From Amphirosellinia nigrospora (Eukaryota; Ascomycota; Sordariomycetes; Xylariales; Xylariaceae): a DNA stretch of 64,000 bases. A program made the position numbers and the translations under genes. The notes under the pieces are model-generated. The model was not told the DNA's origin. It did not search any database and saw only the letters and a program-made list of their open reading frames with translations. Shown here piece after piece: positions 36,133 to 48,760 of this stretch. The stretch lies in contig SCHM01000004.1 in assembly GCA_004123355.1 (NCBI GenBank), forward strand, positions 2,108,001-2,172,000, read 5' to 3'. How positions within the stretch are numbered: the first letter of the stretch is position 1; every line of letters starts with the position of its first letter.

Positions 36133-39100
36133 TTAATTAATATTTTTAGTTAAAAAATATAAATTAGTAAAAATAAAAACAAAATTTAAACTTAGTTATA
36201 TAAGCTACGTTTTTTATATTATATTTTAGTTCTTTTAATGCTATATTAATAAAAAAAAAATTAATTATTTAACGTACTTTAGTACTATATTTTATATAAA
36301 AGTTTAATTAATAGCGCGTAATTATACTACTTTAAATTATTATTATACGAACTACGTAAAAATTCGTAATATAACTTAACAACTTTTTTTATCCGTAATA
36401 TTTTCGAATATAATAAAAACGATAATTAATCGTATAATAGCTAATATAAGCAAATATAAAAATATTATACTTTCGAAAAAGCAGCTAAAATAACTTTTTA
36501 TTTTTTTAGCTAATATTTTATATAATAGTATAGCCAAAAAAATCGCCTAAAAAACCGGTATACTTTTAAATTTCGTACGAAAAACTATTAACCCTCGTAC
36601 GTATAAAAATATTTTATAAAACTTTAAAACAGCTATTATAAAATAAATTAACGCGTAAATAATATACTTATATATAAAATATAGTTATATTTATATAATT
36701 TAAAAAACCTTTAAAAAATACTAATAAAAAACTTCGAAATAATAAAACCTAAAATATTTAATAGGATTAATACCTAAATTATTAAGAAAATTTATAACGC
36801 TTTTTATACAAAAAGCGTTTTAAATTAAAAACTTATAAAACAATTAAAAAAAAACCGTATATAATTTATAAAAAGCAAATATACTTTAGCGTATAAATCT
36901 TAAATTCCTATACAACTATCTCGGACAATATCTATATTCTTTACGCTAAATTAATAACTTTAAAATTAACAAATTTTTTATACAATAAAATAACTTTATA
37001 ATCCTTTTTTTTAAACAAAAAAATAAAAAAAAAAAAACAAAAAAATAAACAAAAAAATAGCCGTAAAACAACCTACGTACGTAACTAAAAGCTGGCCTTT
37101 TAACCCTAAAAATAAACATTATACGAAAATAAAATACTAAAAGCAAAATTCTAAAAACCTTTTATAACTATTAAACATTACTTATTACTTATTTTAGTTA
37201 ATAACCTACCTCTTATACAAACAGGAAATATACCATACTTTTAACGTATAATAAAATACTTAGTTCTTTAAAATCCCTTTCAAACCTTAAATAACCTATT
37301 TATTACACAATATTAAATATAAAAATACCTTTATCTAAGATCTAAATCCCTTTTACGTATAATATTTAAAACAAAGCTATCTTATTTACGAAATACTAAA
37401 TCTTTTAAAAACCTAGCAAAAAAAAAAATTATTTTAAAAAACTATACAATTTATTTTATAATAAAATATAATAGTTTATTAATTATTATTATAAACTTAA
37501 AATTATAAAAAATTAGTTTTATATTATATTCTTTATAATATTAACCAACTATACGAAAGATTATTATATATACTATATTAGCCCTAATTATACGTAGAAA
37601 AAAACATACCAAACTATAAATTTATATTTTAATACAATTATAAACTATAACTAATATTAAACTAATTAAACTAATATTACTTTCGTATAAATATATAAAC
37701 AAAAAAAAAACTTATTTCCGTACAAAGCGTTAAAAGTTATAATTAATAAACTATTTAAAGCTTAAAAAACATTTAAAACAAAATACTTAAAAAAAATTCA
37801 CTTAAATATAACTATTATACGCGCGTATAAAAGTATCCTAAAATTCGAAATAGCACTTATTTTTTAAAAACCTACGTATAAAAGATTCTTTTTAAACCTT
37901 TTTTATTTCCGGGTTAAAAAAAACCTAACAATTTAGTACTTTATATAAAAAATAAAAAATTTATATTATATAAATCGACAATATAACTAAATTAACTATT
38001 ATCTTATATAATATAAAAGTACTACATAATACCTTAAAAATCTCTAAAAACAATATATTAGCTAAAATATATAAATAGCTATCCCCTAAAAAACCTACAT
38101 ACAAATAAAAAATACTTTATTTACTAAAAAAAAAGTGCTAATTAACCAACTATACTCTTTAAAAAAAATCTCGCGCGAAAAACTAATACTTTAATACATA
38201 TAAAATAATATTCGAAAATAAACTAACCCCCGAAAAATTTTTAATTTATTTAACTAAATATAAAAATTACTTAAATATATACAATAAAAAAAAAAAAAAA
38301 AATTTAAATATACAAAATAAAACATCATATAATATATTATAATATAATATTTATATATTATACAACAAAGGAAAACATCTAATTAATAACTACGGACTAA
38401 CCGTTTAACCTATTTATATTTAATAACTAATATCGTACGAAATACTAAAATATTATTTAAAATATAAAAGCCTCGAAATTTTCCACTATAAAAAACTATA
38501 AATAAAGGCTTACGTACAAAAAAAACCTAAAAACCAGAATTACTTAAACCTTTAAAACAGCTAAAATAAACTTTAGCAAAAACTATACGATAATTTCGGT
38601 TAATATAATAAAAATTAATAACTAAATTAGCTATATAATATTTTATATCCTAAATACCCTTACCTTATTCTTATTCTTTTTAAAAAATATAAACTACTTA
38701 AAAGCATATTTTAATAATATAAAAAATATTATTATACAAAAAAAAAATAATATTCTTATTATACGTAAATAAAGCCACCCGTTTTTTAATATTAGCTTAT
38801 ACAAAACAGCTAACTACTTTATAAAAACTAAGCTACGCTATTTATATAAACGATTTAAATACCTTTATATAAAAAAATTATATAAAATACTATTTTACGC
38901 AAAATATAAAATCGAACAATTTATTCTAAAAAAAATCTAAAAATTTTATTATTATTACTAAACGTATAATAAAATTTTACAGCGATTTAAATTTATAATT
39001 AAAAATAACTATAAATTTAACTATAAAATAATTATAACGTTATATAAATAAACAATTAAAACGTATTATATATATTAACGTTACTATATTATTTTAAACA

Positions 39101-42100
39101 GCAACTTTTTTAAAATTAATATTTATATAAAACATATAAAAAATATTATATAAATACTAGATTAATATTTACTAAAAACCTCTTAATAATATTATATATA
39201 ACCTTAAAACAAATTTTTATTAAACGAATTTAAAAAATATACTAAAATAATTAACGTATAATGCCGCGAAATATTTATCGAAACATATTAAATAATAAGC
39301 AAAATAAAACAAATATATAAGCTATTTAAATATACGTACAATATTTTTCGGGAAAAAATCGATATATATATAAATAATAAATTAATTTTATAAATAATAA
39401 TAAAAGCATTAAATAATACCGCTAAACCTAATAGTTTTATATTAACCTTTTTTATTTTTAAAGCTTATTTTCGTATTAATAAAAAGTTTTTTTTTTTCTT
39501 TTTATATAAAAGTAGCAGCCGTTTAAAAAGTAATAAAAATACTATATAAAAACTATGCAAAAATTAAAATTAATTATATAATTAATAAATAAAATAAACT
39601 ATTTTCGTATATATATTTATATTTCTTTTTCGAAACGAAATTTTAATATAAAAAAAAAAAATAAAATAAGAAAAACTATACAAAATTAAAACAATTAAAA
39701 ATTAAATATAATTATAGTTTCGATTAATAAATTAATACGTTTTTAATATACGTAAATTAAACTATATTACTATACGAAAAATATTTAAGCAAATAATTTA
39801 AACTAGAATAATATATAATTTATATAGCTAATAGTTATTAAAAAAAACATAGTTAGCTAAAAAAAAAAAATTTAGCTTTATTATTATATAACGCTTAAAT
39901 ATACTTATTATATAATATTTAAATACTATAGACTTTTTTAATAAAAAAAAAAAAGCAAGCTTTTAAATTAGCAATTAATTATATACGGATAAAATTATTA
40001 TAACCCTTAATAAACCGTTTAAAAAGTTAAACGTAATAAAAATTAATAAACTTATTATATAAAGCGTTTTTAAATTTTATTATATAACCTAAATATTTAT
40101 AGGAAAAAATATATTTTTAAATCCTATTTTATATAAAAAGTTAAAAAAAAAATTATAAAACTATATAAAAAGTTTAAATTTATTATATAAAAATATAATA
40201 ATATTAAAAAAAATATTATTTTAACTTAATTACTAACGATTTAACAAATAAGCTAATAGCTAATTTTAATATTTAGCTTTACTTTTATATAAAATTTCGA
40301 AACTTTATATAAGCTTAAAAATATTATTTAAGCTTATATTTAATTAGAAATAAACTATTGCGCAATATTTATACTTGTTTATTTTTAAAGCTAAAAAAAA
40401 ATACCCTTTAAAAACTATTTTATATATTATACGACCTTTATATAGTTTAGCTAAATTTAAGCTATATTAGTTTAAAATATATTATTAATATTACCAGGAA
40501 AAACTTAAAATATAAATATTTATATATAACTTATATTTATTAATTATATATAATAGTTAAATATTTTTAAAATAACTAAAATATAAACGGATAATACGTT
40601 AAGTTTTATTACGCTAAACTTTTCGTCGCGTAAAAAAAAAAAACTTAAATAAATAAAATTTCGCGCGAAGCTAAAAAAAACTTTATTTTTTAAATATTTT
40701 TTCGAATTTAATAGCAAAAAAATTTTTTATACGAATAAAATATTATAATAATTTAAAAAAGTTAAACTAAAAATTTAGCTAAAATTAACTTTTATATAAA
40801 AAAATTCGCTTAAGCTTATATTTTTTAACGAGCTAAAAAGGCATATATTAATAATATATATTAATTTAAAGCTATATATAATTTTACTATTACAGCTTAA
40901 ATTATTAAGCTATAATCGCATAATATTAAGGTATTAAATAAGCGGATTAAATAATAAAAAAATAATTTATTAAAAAAGCTTATATTTATCTTTTTCGATT
41001 TCTATTATATAAAACTTTTTATTTTTATAAACAGATTATTTATAAATAATATAAATATAACTTTATAGCTTAAATTTATTATTATATTTATAGTCGAAGC
41101 TTATATAAAAGATATAATAAACTTAAATTTTAAAATCGAAAGCAATATTATATACTAAAATTCGAATAAATATAAAAAAGTTACGCAAAATATTTTAGCT
41201 AACGAATTATATAATATAGTTAGCGGTTTTAATAATATTATTACCTTTTATATAATATTTTAAAAAGTTATAAAATATTTAATTATTTCTAATATTTACT
41301 ATTTTATATTTAAATTTTAAATCGTTATATAATTGCTTAATTAAAAAAATAATTTAAAAAAAAAATTAATAATAAATATTATATTTTTTTAAAAGTTATA
41401 TAAAAAAAAAAAATCTTTAAAATATAATAAATTAATAATAAAAATAACCTAGCTAATATATTTATTAAACGTACGTTAAACTAAATATTAAAAACTCTAG
41501 TTTTTACAAATAAGCTGCTTATATAAATTAAAATATTTATTAAAAAACTATAAAAAGTATATTCGTATAATAAATAATAGCTAAATATATATAAAAGTAA
41601 TATATTACGTATAAACATTTAAAAAACAGATATTATATATAAATAGTAAAAAAGTTAAAAATTATAATAAAAATAATAATTAAAATTTATACCCCGAAAA
41701 ATAATACGTATAATTAATTTCTTATTTTTCCTTCTTTTTCTTTTAAACTTAAACTATATATAATAAAAATAATAAACATTGTGCGATCGCTATATATAAG
41801 CGTTATAAGCGCTATTTTAAAAAACTTAATATTATATAATATTAGTTAAACGGAATATTTTAATAATTAACGTAACCGCTATACAGACTATTTTAATATA
41901 AAATAATAATTTAGCTATAATTTTAAACAAAAATTATATAAAAATATTTTTTCTAACATATAAATTTCGCTTATATATTAGCGAAAATAATAGTCGACAA
42001 TACCCAAAAAATAATATTATACAAAAAAGTAAAAACAATTATACTTTTTCGTTTTATTATATAATAAAATAAATTAACTAAAACATATATTAAAAATTAT

Positions 42101-42973
42101 TCGTATAAAATAAATAAATAAAAATATACGTACGTTTATATATTAACGCTAATATAAAAGCTTTATAAGCCCGATTTTTAGTAAAAAAGCTATAGACTTT
42201 AGTAGCGCTACTATTTTTTAAACGTATAAAATTTTAAAACTACGCAATACTATTAAAAATAAAAAGCGTAAAACGTAAATAAAGAACCCCAATAAAATTA
42301 GTAGGTCTTACAACAGCTATTATTAATATTAATAACAATTTTGCTTTAATTGTTTATTAATATATATTTAAAAGAACTTAGAAAGCTTTACGTATAATAA
42401 TAATAATAGCAATAATAATAATAATACTATTGTTAATATTACTAATATTACTAGTGCTATTATTAATATTATTATTAATATTACGCTTATTATATAATAA
42501 TTATTAAATTTAATACTATATAAGTTTGCAAAATTAGTTAAAGTATACGTATAAAGTGTATATATATACGTATATATATATATATATATATAAATAAAGT
42601 ATATACGCGTAAAAAAAAAAAAAAAAAAAAAGAAACAGAAAAGCAATATAAAAGTAATTTAACCTATATATAATAGCAGCAAATATAAGGATAATATATA
42701 TTTAATTTTTTAAAATATTTAAATAAATTAATAAAAGAATTATATATAATAATTATATATAAGTTAGCTTTTTTATTTATATTTGCTAACTTTTTTTTTT
42801 ATATAGTTATATAAATACTAGGTATTTTAAAAAAATAGCAATTTAATATATTATTAGGCGCTTTTTATTACGTACTTGCTATATAATATATTTAATATTT
42901 TTTTTACGTTTAGATTTTTATATTAAAAAAATAATCGTACGAAAGTACGCTATAGCTAAAAAAAAAAAACTAA

Positions 42974-43260
42974 TATTATAATTATAATATTATTTATATA
43001 TAAAGTTAATATATTAATATTAACTACATATAATAGCTAATTATTAACTATAATATTAGTTATTCGTACGATAAAGTTAGGCTAATATATCCGCTTAATT
43101 TAGTTATACGGTATATTGTAGCAAAATTCTTTTTATATAAAAAAATTCTTTGCATAAAAGCCTAGCTTTTGTACGAATAGTTAAAAAAAATAGATTAATA
43201 TATATAAGTATTATCTTACCCTTTGTTACGTACGATATTGTACCCTTTAGCCACTTAATA
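42974..43260 (+). repeat. Right LTR of element B
   Basis: 287 bp, same length as the left LTR; differences are nearly all transitions. It keeps more G/C at the end (ACCCTTTGTTACGTACG), whereas the left copy reads ACTTTTTATTACGTATA there. Confidence 0.87.
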
Positions 43261-46200
43261 GTTAATATAAAAAAAAACTAATAATTAAAATATTTAGCTT
43301 AAATATTATTATTTTTAATATAATAAAAAAAACTAAATAAAAAACGTTTATATTATTAATATAATAAAGTTAATAAAATAATCGGAAAATTAAAAAAAAT
43401 AAAAATAACTTTTTAAAAAAAAAATAAAGTTAAAATAAAAAGTATAAAAAAAATATTTAAAAAATATTAAAACTTAATATATATTTTAGCCAAGTAAACT
43501 TTAATATGCTATTGTTATATTATTTATAAATAAACTATAAAATAAAGTTTTTAAAAATAAATTTAAAGCTAATTTAAAATATAGTTTTTTATATAAATTT
43601 ATTAAATAAATTAAAAGCTATATAAAAATTTTAGTTAAAAATTTATACAAAAGCTTTATTAAATTTAATAATATTTTATATATAATTTATTTTGTTTATA
43701 AAAAAAATAAATAATAAGTTTTATTTTTATATAAATTATTATAAACTAAACGAAATTACGAAAAAAAACTAATATTTGCTTTTTTTATTAAAAAAACTTT
43801 AGCCTATATTATTAAAACGAAAATTTTTACTTAATTAATATATAATAAATATTTAATTATATTTATATACTATTCGGGAATAAAAATTATATAACGTTTT
43901 ATATAAAATATAATATATATTAATTGTTAATATTATTATTTAGTTTATTAATAGATTTTCGACGTTTTAATAATATATTAATAATATATTATTTAATTTT
44001 TAAACGATTTATAAATAATTTACGCTAATAACGTTATTATTTATTCAGAAATAATAAAAAATATATTATTTATATATATATATACTAAAATAATTAATTT
44101 AAGCAAAATATAAATTAATTTAAAAAGTCTAAGTTTTACACGTTATTAAACTAAGTTTTTAAGCTATATTATTATATTAAAAAAATTTAAATAAACTTTA
44201 TTAAAATTAACGTTATATTAATAAAAAAATTCTTATATATTAAAAAACGTATATAATTTTTTTTAGGATTTTATAATTTTTACTAAAATTTATCGATATT
44301 TAAAGTTAGTTATAACGTTTTTAAACCGATTAATATAAAAAGCATATTTTTTAAATAAACTAAAAAATAAAAAGTTATTTTATTAGTTTAAAAAAGCTTT
44401 AATAAAATCTTTTTTATTAAAATATTTTAATTATAATTATTAATAAAAATTAAAACTAATATATCCGATAGTATAAGCTTTAACGTATTATTATAATTAT
44501 ATAATAAAACTTAGTATTTTATAGCGTTTTTTCGAAAATATTTTATAATATTAAATTAAACTATAATATTTATAATAAAAAATTATTAATAGTTATATTA
44601 TGTTTTAAAAAATAAAAACTTAAATTAATTAATAATTAATAAGCTTTTTTTAATATTTACCGATAATTAAATATTAAAGTTTTTAGCAAAAAAATAATAT
44701 TTTATTTTAAAATAAGCTAAATAAATAATTTTTTTTAAAATACGATTTTTTAATATTATATCGCCCCGGTAAAAATAATTATTAGCTAATGTTTTATTAT
44801 AAAAATAAAAAAACTTAATAATATAAAAAGCTAAAAAAAAAATATAACGCTATTTTATAATATTTTAGCTAGTAAATAATATAATACGATTAATTTTTAT
44901 ATAAATAAAGTTATATTAAATAAATTTTATTAAAATATACAATAAATTAAATATTTTTATAAAACTATAATTAATCGAGCAAATTTTTAAAAAAAACTAT
45001 AAAAATATAAATATAAAGATTATTATTAACAAATTAAAAACAATAAGCTAAAAAATTTATAAAAATTAAAAAATAAATTAATTATATTTTACGGACGCCT
45101 AGTTATTTTTAATTTTTATATTTAAAATATATTTTATTAAAAAAATATATTATAAAATATTTATTATATATTTTAACAAAAATAAAATATATAAATTTAT
45201 TACCGAACGTTATTAGTAGCTTAAATTAAATAAAATTATAATCGTTATATAATAAACTATATAAAATATAAGCTTACTAAAGTATTTAAAGATAAAATTT
45301 CTAATAAACTTATATTTTTTTTAATATTTAAGCGCGTATAATATTATTTTATTATTAATTTTAAATAAATATTAAAAAATAAATATAAATATAATAACGT
45401 ATTAATTATAATAAACTATTTAAGCAAACAAGCATAAATTATATTTATACTATAAAAACAACCGTAAAAAATACTGCTAAAATATATTATAAAAATTTTT
45501 TTTAAATTTTTAAAGTATTTATAATTATAATTTTAAACCGTAAATTTTAATTTATTTCTACTTTTATAAATAAGCTATATAAACTAATAAAATAAAATAT
45601 ATATTAGCTATTATAAAATATTATAAAATTATAAAACAAATAAAAATTATAAATAAATATATTAATTAAAAATTATAACTATATATAAATTATTATTAAA
45701 ACGATTAGTTTAAACGTATATTTGCTATAAATTATATTTAAGCGTTAATTTTTATTTTAATAAAGTTATTATTTTATAAAGTTAAAATAAGTTTTTTAAT
45801 ATTATTTAATTTTAATTAAAAAATCGGACTATAAATAAAAAGCTATAAAAGCTTTTAAAAAAAAAAAAACAATTTAAATAAATATATAAAAAAAAATAAA
45901 AAAAATAGCGTAGTTTATTAAATTAGCTAAAAAAAACTTATAATATATTTAAAAACATATAATTAATTAAGCTAATAAAAGTTAATAAAAACTTAATTTT
46001 AATATAAAAAATTATATATTAATTTTAAAAAAAAAACAATTTTAAAAAATAAACCGTTTATTAAATAAGCTAGATTTTTTATAATATAATAAAAGTTTAA
46101 AATATACAAAAAAAAGAAATATTTTTATATTAAACATTTTTATAATTTAGAAAATATTAAATCGTTATTATATAAATCGATTATAAAAATATTTTAATAA

Positions 46201-46743
46201 CTTATTACTAAATTAAAAAGCAAAAATTTAAAAAAAAAATAATAAAACCCGAAAATAAAAAAAAATTTACTATTAAAAAAATACAAACATTTTAATTTTA
46301 TTATTAAAAATTATAATATAAATAAATTAAAAAAATTAAAACCCCGATAATATATAATATTTAATAAAAATTTTAAAAATAATATAAAAGTACTAAAAGA
46401 TTTTATAATATAAACCTTAATTTAGCCGGACTTTTAATAAAATTATAAATATAGCTAAAAATAACGTAAAAAACAAATTTAATAAGCTATATTTAAACGA
46501 TAATAAAGCTATAGTATAAAAAAAAAATAACGTAAAAAAAAACATATAAATATTATATATGCTTAAATATTATATTAAGTAAAAAAACCTTAAGCGACGT
46601 ATAGAAAAACTAATATAATAATTTAACAGTATAAAGGCTTGCGAGAAATTATATTAGTAGAAACCCGAAGCGATCCCTCCTTTTGCTAAAAAGCAGTCGC
46701 GACTTCAACCCCGGTTAAATCACTCTTTTTTTCGAAGGGAGAT

Positions 46744-47014
46744 AGTTACGGATCTACAGGCTCTAGTAGCTGTGCCCCACCACTAGCCACAGCACCCGTA
46801 ATCTCCACTTGCAGTAACTGCCACTCGCAGTAAATGCAGTGCAATGAATAAAGGCAAGCACTGGCAGTAAATGCAGCTGCCCTACGCGAATATTTAAGCA
46901 GCTGCCTGTACTATAGATTTAGACCTTCCTTCCTTCCTACTTTATCTATAGATTTTATATGCAATATACCACATATGCTGGAGCCTTGTCTCTTCGAATG
47001 TGTAAAGCGTAACT
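46744..47014 (+). repeat. Right LTR of element A
   Basis: 271 bp, the same length as the left LTR. Compared with it, the first part shows G-to-A changes (CTACAGG for CTGCAGG, AGTAAATG for AGTGAATG), while the last part is better preserved (CCACATATGCTGGAGCC). Confidence 0.9.
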
Positions 47015-47019
47015 AAAAA

Positions 47020-47118
47020 CATTATAGATTTTTACAGCGCATCGTAACAATAATTTTTCGTCGCGTTCTATAGCTCGTAATACAAACTATAGATTGCTTT
47101 CTCGTATAACAGCGCCAT
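47020..47118 (-). pseudogene. Transposase fragment, N-terminal part
   Basis: On the minus strand this encodes VIRESNL, a stop, then RAIERDEKLLLRCAVKIYNV up to the retrotransposon A junction. The same open frame continues at 32,938 downward on the other side of the insertion (FWSTFRTRCDGI). The start codon at 47,118 is one base out of frame with the rest. Confidence 0.65.
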
Positions 47119-47166
47119 TATTAGTTATTAAAATATTTAAAAATAAAAATAGAAAGTGTAGAAATA

Positions 47167-47215
47167 GAAAAAGTATACAGGATGTTTGTGTGTGCAGGAT
47201 GCTTATGTGTTACGT
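47167..47215 (-). repeat. Right terminal inverted repeat of the pogo-like element
   Basis: In reverse complement it begins ACGTAACACATAAGCATCCT, with the same tandem sub-unit. It is followed by TA (47,216-47,217), the other half of the target duplication, and lies about 318 bp upstream of the FAHD1-type start codon. Confidence 0.9.
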
Positions 47216-47217
47216 TA

Positions 47218-47533
47218 TCCCTATTTCACGGAAATGTTCTAGCGCTGCCGCCGAGCGACCCGGATTTACATTTACAACCGTTACTCGGCGCCAATTCTTC
47301 CGGCGTTCTACGGGTTCTAACGACAACTTGCCGGTAGCTGACCCGAGCAAAAAAAAAAAGCCGCATTGGCGAATCACGAACTCTTGCTCGACACCTGCGA
47401 CGCGCGCCCTCCTCCAATCCGACCCCCGCATCGTAATAGACCATTGGTGTCGCTTGTATAATACTCCCGTTAAGGAACAGTATATATCACGCAAAAAGAC
47501 AGCTGGAGAGCTATCTCCGAATCATTCGTCATC
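47218..47533. promoter_or_regulatory. Short upstream region of the FAHD1-type gene
   Basis: Only about 316 bp separate the transposon end from the start codon, and composition returns to normal immediately after the TA target site. Open frames crossing it (for example 47094-47537) run in from the transposon and show no domain. The gene's promoter must either fit here or use transposon sequence. Confidence 0.5.
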
Positions 47534-48374
47534 ATGAACGTCTTTCGTCGCAGCTTCGCTATGGCTGCATCTCCAGCCTCTGGCCTTAGGCAGGCTCGCA
47601 AGGTTGTGTGTATTGGGCGTAATTATGCGTACGTATGAGCGATAATACTTTCATAGGGTTTACACGTGATTGACAGCGTGTTGCAGGGACCATATTGCCG
47701 AGCTCAATAGCGCCCGGCCTAAGCAGCCCTTCTATTTCTTGAAGCCTACGTCTTCCATTCTCCTCCCGGGAGAGGGCCCAGTTAAAAGGCCGAAGGGCGT
47801 CGAGCTCAGCTATGAGGTTGAGCTGGCCTTGGTCATTGGAAAGACATTAAAGGACTTTCCAGTTGAGGATACAGCCGGTGCCCTCGACGCCATTGAGAGT
47901 AAGCCCCCGCCTCTTCTGTGGTACCCCTGCTTATGATTTCTTGTAGGCTATGCGTTGGGTATCGACATGACTGCCAGAAATGTCCAGTGGGAGGCTAAAA
48001 AGAAGGGATTGCCTTGGTCAATCAACAAGGGCTTCGACACCTTTTTACCTATGAGCAACATTATTCCGAAGTCGGCCATTCCCAACCCGCATGCTATAGA
48101 GCTGTACCTATCCGTCAATAATGAGGTCAAACAGAAAGACTCAACAAACCTTTTCCTCTTCAAGATTCCTCAAATTTTGAGCGCCATCTCTCAAGTCATG
48201 ACTCTGGAGAAGGGTGACATTGTCCTAACAGGAACCCCGAAGGGCGTTGGACCTGTACTCCCTGGGGAGGTCATGCGCGCCGGTATCAGAATTGATGGCA
48301 AAGAAATTGAGGAGTCCAAGATCGAAGTCGCCGTTGAAGAGTCAACAGGTGCTTATGCATATGGTGAGACATAG
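47534..48374 (+). CDS. Acylpyruvase, FAHD1 type (fumarylacetoacetate hydrolase fold)
   Basis: FAH-fold hydrolase or oxaloacetate decarboxylase of the FAHD1 type, commonly mitochondrial or cytosolic. Visible: KVVCIGRNYADHIAELNSAR, FFLKPTSSILLPGEGPVKRP-like segment (here FYFLKPTSSILLPGEGP), VELSYEVELALVIGKTL (metal-binding Glu pair), YALGIDMTARNVQWEAKKKG, PWSINKGFDTFLPMSNIIPK and GDIVLTGTPKGVGPVLPGE. Introns are 47629-47686 (GTACGT...TTGCAG) and 47899-47946 (GTAAGC...TGTAG). The start at 47,534 gives MNVFRRSFAMAASPASG, a short basic, Ser/Ala-rich end that could be a mitochondrial presequence. The frame is clean. Immediately downstream of the transposon nest. Confidence 0.9.
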
Positions 48375-48760
48375 TAAGGACTGTTGGAAATAACCAGTTT
48401 ATCTAGTTCGAAACGTTCATAAAATCTCAGGCCTCTTTGATACCACAAGAGTACCAAGCAATATATACCCACAATCTCCTTACATACTGTTGTCTACTAT
48501 ACTACAATTAAAAAAAATCAAAAGGAGTCAGAGTAACGCCCCTTCAACGAGATCGAGAACGTCACGCGCACCACAAGTAGAAAACCGAGCATTCAGGCAC
48601 AGCTTGGAAATACAGCACGGAATTAGAGCGTCAAGAACCTGGCACTAGAATGTCGTGTTTGTAAAAAGGTTCTACTAGTTCATTCTCCCAAGTTAAACTC
48701 CAAAATTCTATCTCCCTATTCCTCTGCGAGATAAAGCGAGTCTACAAATGATTCAAATTA
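48375..48760. other. Convergent 3' flanks (FAHD1-type gene and chitinase)
   Basis: Short region shared by the 3' ends of two converging genes. No coding potential seen. Confidence 0.5.

Larger units (their letters stand above)
35846..43260 (+). mobile_element. LTR retrotransposon B, inserted into element A
   Basis: Two direct repeats of equal length (287 bp) bound 7,415 bp. A 5-bp target duplication GTTAA is visible on both sides (35,841-35,845 and 43,261-43,265). The LTRs begin TATTATAATTGTAG and end CTTAATA, which is what RIP would make of canonical TG...CA ends (TGTTA...TAACA). An A-rich tract ending AAAAAAAAAACTAA precedes the right LTR and may be the polypurine tract, giving plus-strand orientation. 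The interior is almost free of open frames. In its left third C is kept while G is nearly absent on the plus strand. No protein domain can be read safely. Confidence 0.85.
31380..46660. other. RIP-degraded AT-rich block
   Basis: Almost continuous A/T with abundant TA and very little CA or TG, the signature of repeat-induced point mutation acting on duplicated DNA. Only two frames above 60 codons exist in about 15 kb and both are low-complexity. Simple repeats such as the TA run near 42,570-42,592 and the 21-A run at 42,611-42,631 lie inside element B. GC-normal islands survive at about 32,945-33,120 and from 46,660 onward. In other fungi such blocks carry DNA methylation and H3K9me3; that is expected here but not shown. 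Confidence 0.85.
32944..47014 (+). mobile_element. LTR retrotransposon A, itself interrupted by element B
   Basis: Two direct repeats of exactly equal length (271 bp) bound the element. A polypurine tract (GAAGGGAGAT) lies directly before the right LTR, so the element reads on the plus strand. Without element B it measures about 6.65 kb, a normal full-length size. The target duplication is best read as AAAAA (32,939-32,943 and 47,015-47,019); with that choice the interrupted transposase keeps its frame across the junction, which independently supports the ends. The LTR ends would then be AGTTACG...CGTAACT. If the outer T/A is included (TAGTTACG...CGTAACTA) the original could have been a canonical TG...CA. 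The homopolymer makes this one-base choice uncertain. The internal region has no usable frame, so I cannot say Gypsy or Copia. Confidence 0.87.
31294..47215 (-). mobile_element. Fot1/pogo-like DNA transposon interrupted by nested retrotransposons
   Basis: The ends are 49-bp inverted repeats flanked by TA on both sides (31,292-31,293 and 47,216-47,217), the target preference of the Tc1/mariner/pogo superfamily. Removing retrotransposon A and its 5-bp duplication leaves about 1,846 bp, the usual size of Fot1-like elements. A decayed transposase on the minus strand spans the insertion. It starts near 47,118 (VIRESNL), continues RAIERDEKLLLRCAVKIYNV up to the insertion, and resumes at 32,938 with RTRCDGI, then QLAIYKLLEFEKKSVV and YIFNLNTQKFPPKLNNIK. 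This matches the Tc5/CENP-B-like DNA-binding start of Fot1 transposases. Further on the frame is riddled with stops of the TAA/TAG type expected from C-to-T mutation. The element is therefore dead. Confidence 0.85.

Noticed and set aside
42368-42646. 92-codon Phe/Tyr/Ile-rich minus-strand frame inside element B
   Set aside because: Encoded by TA, A and AAT simple repeats in RIP-mutated DNA; not a gene.
31294-47215. Giant single mobile element of about 16 kb (Starship- or Maverick-like)
   Set aside because: No cargo genes are readable, and the internal direct repeats with their target duplications explain the length as nested ordinary elements.
47094-47537. 147-codon plus-strand frame crossing the transposon end into the FAHD1-type leader
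   Set aside because: It begins in transposon DNA, crosses the inverted repeat and ends over the true start codon in another frame; the peptide has no domain.
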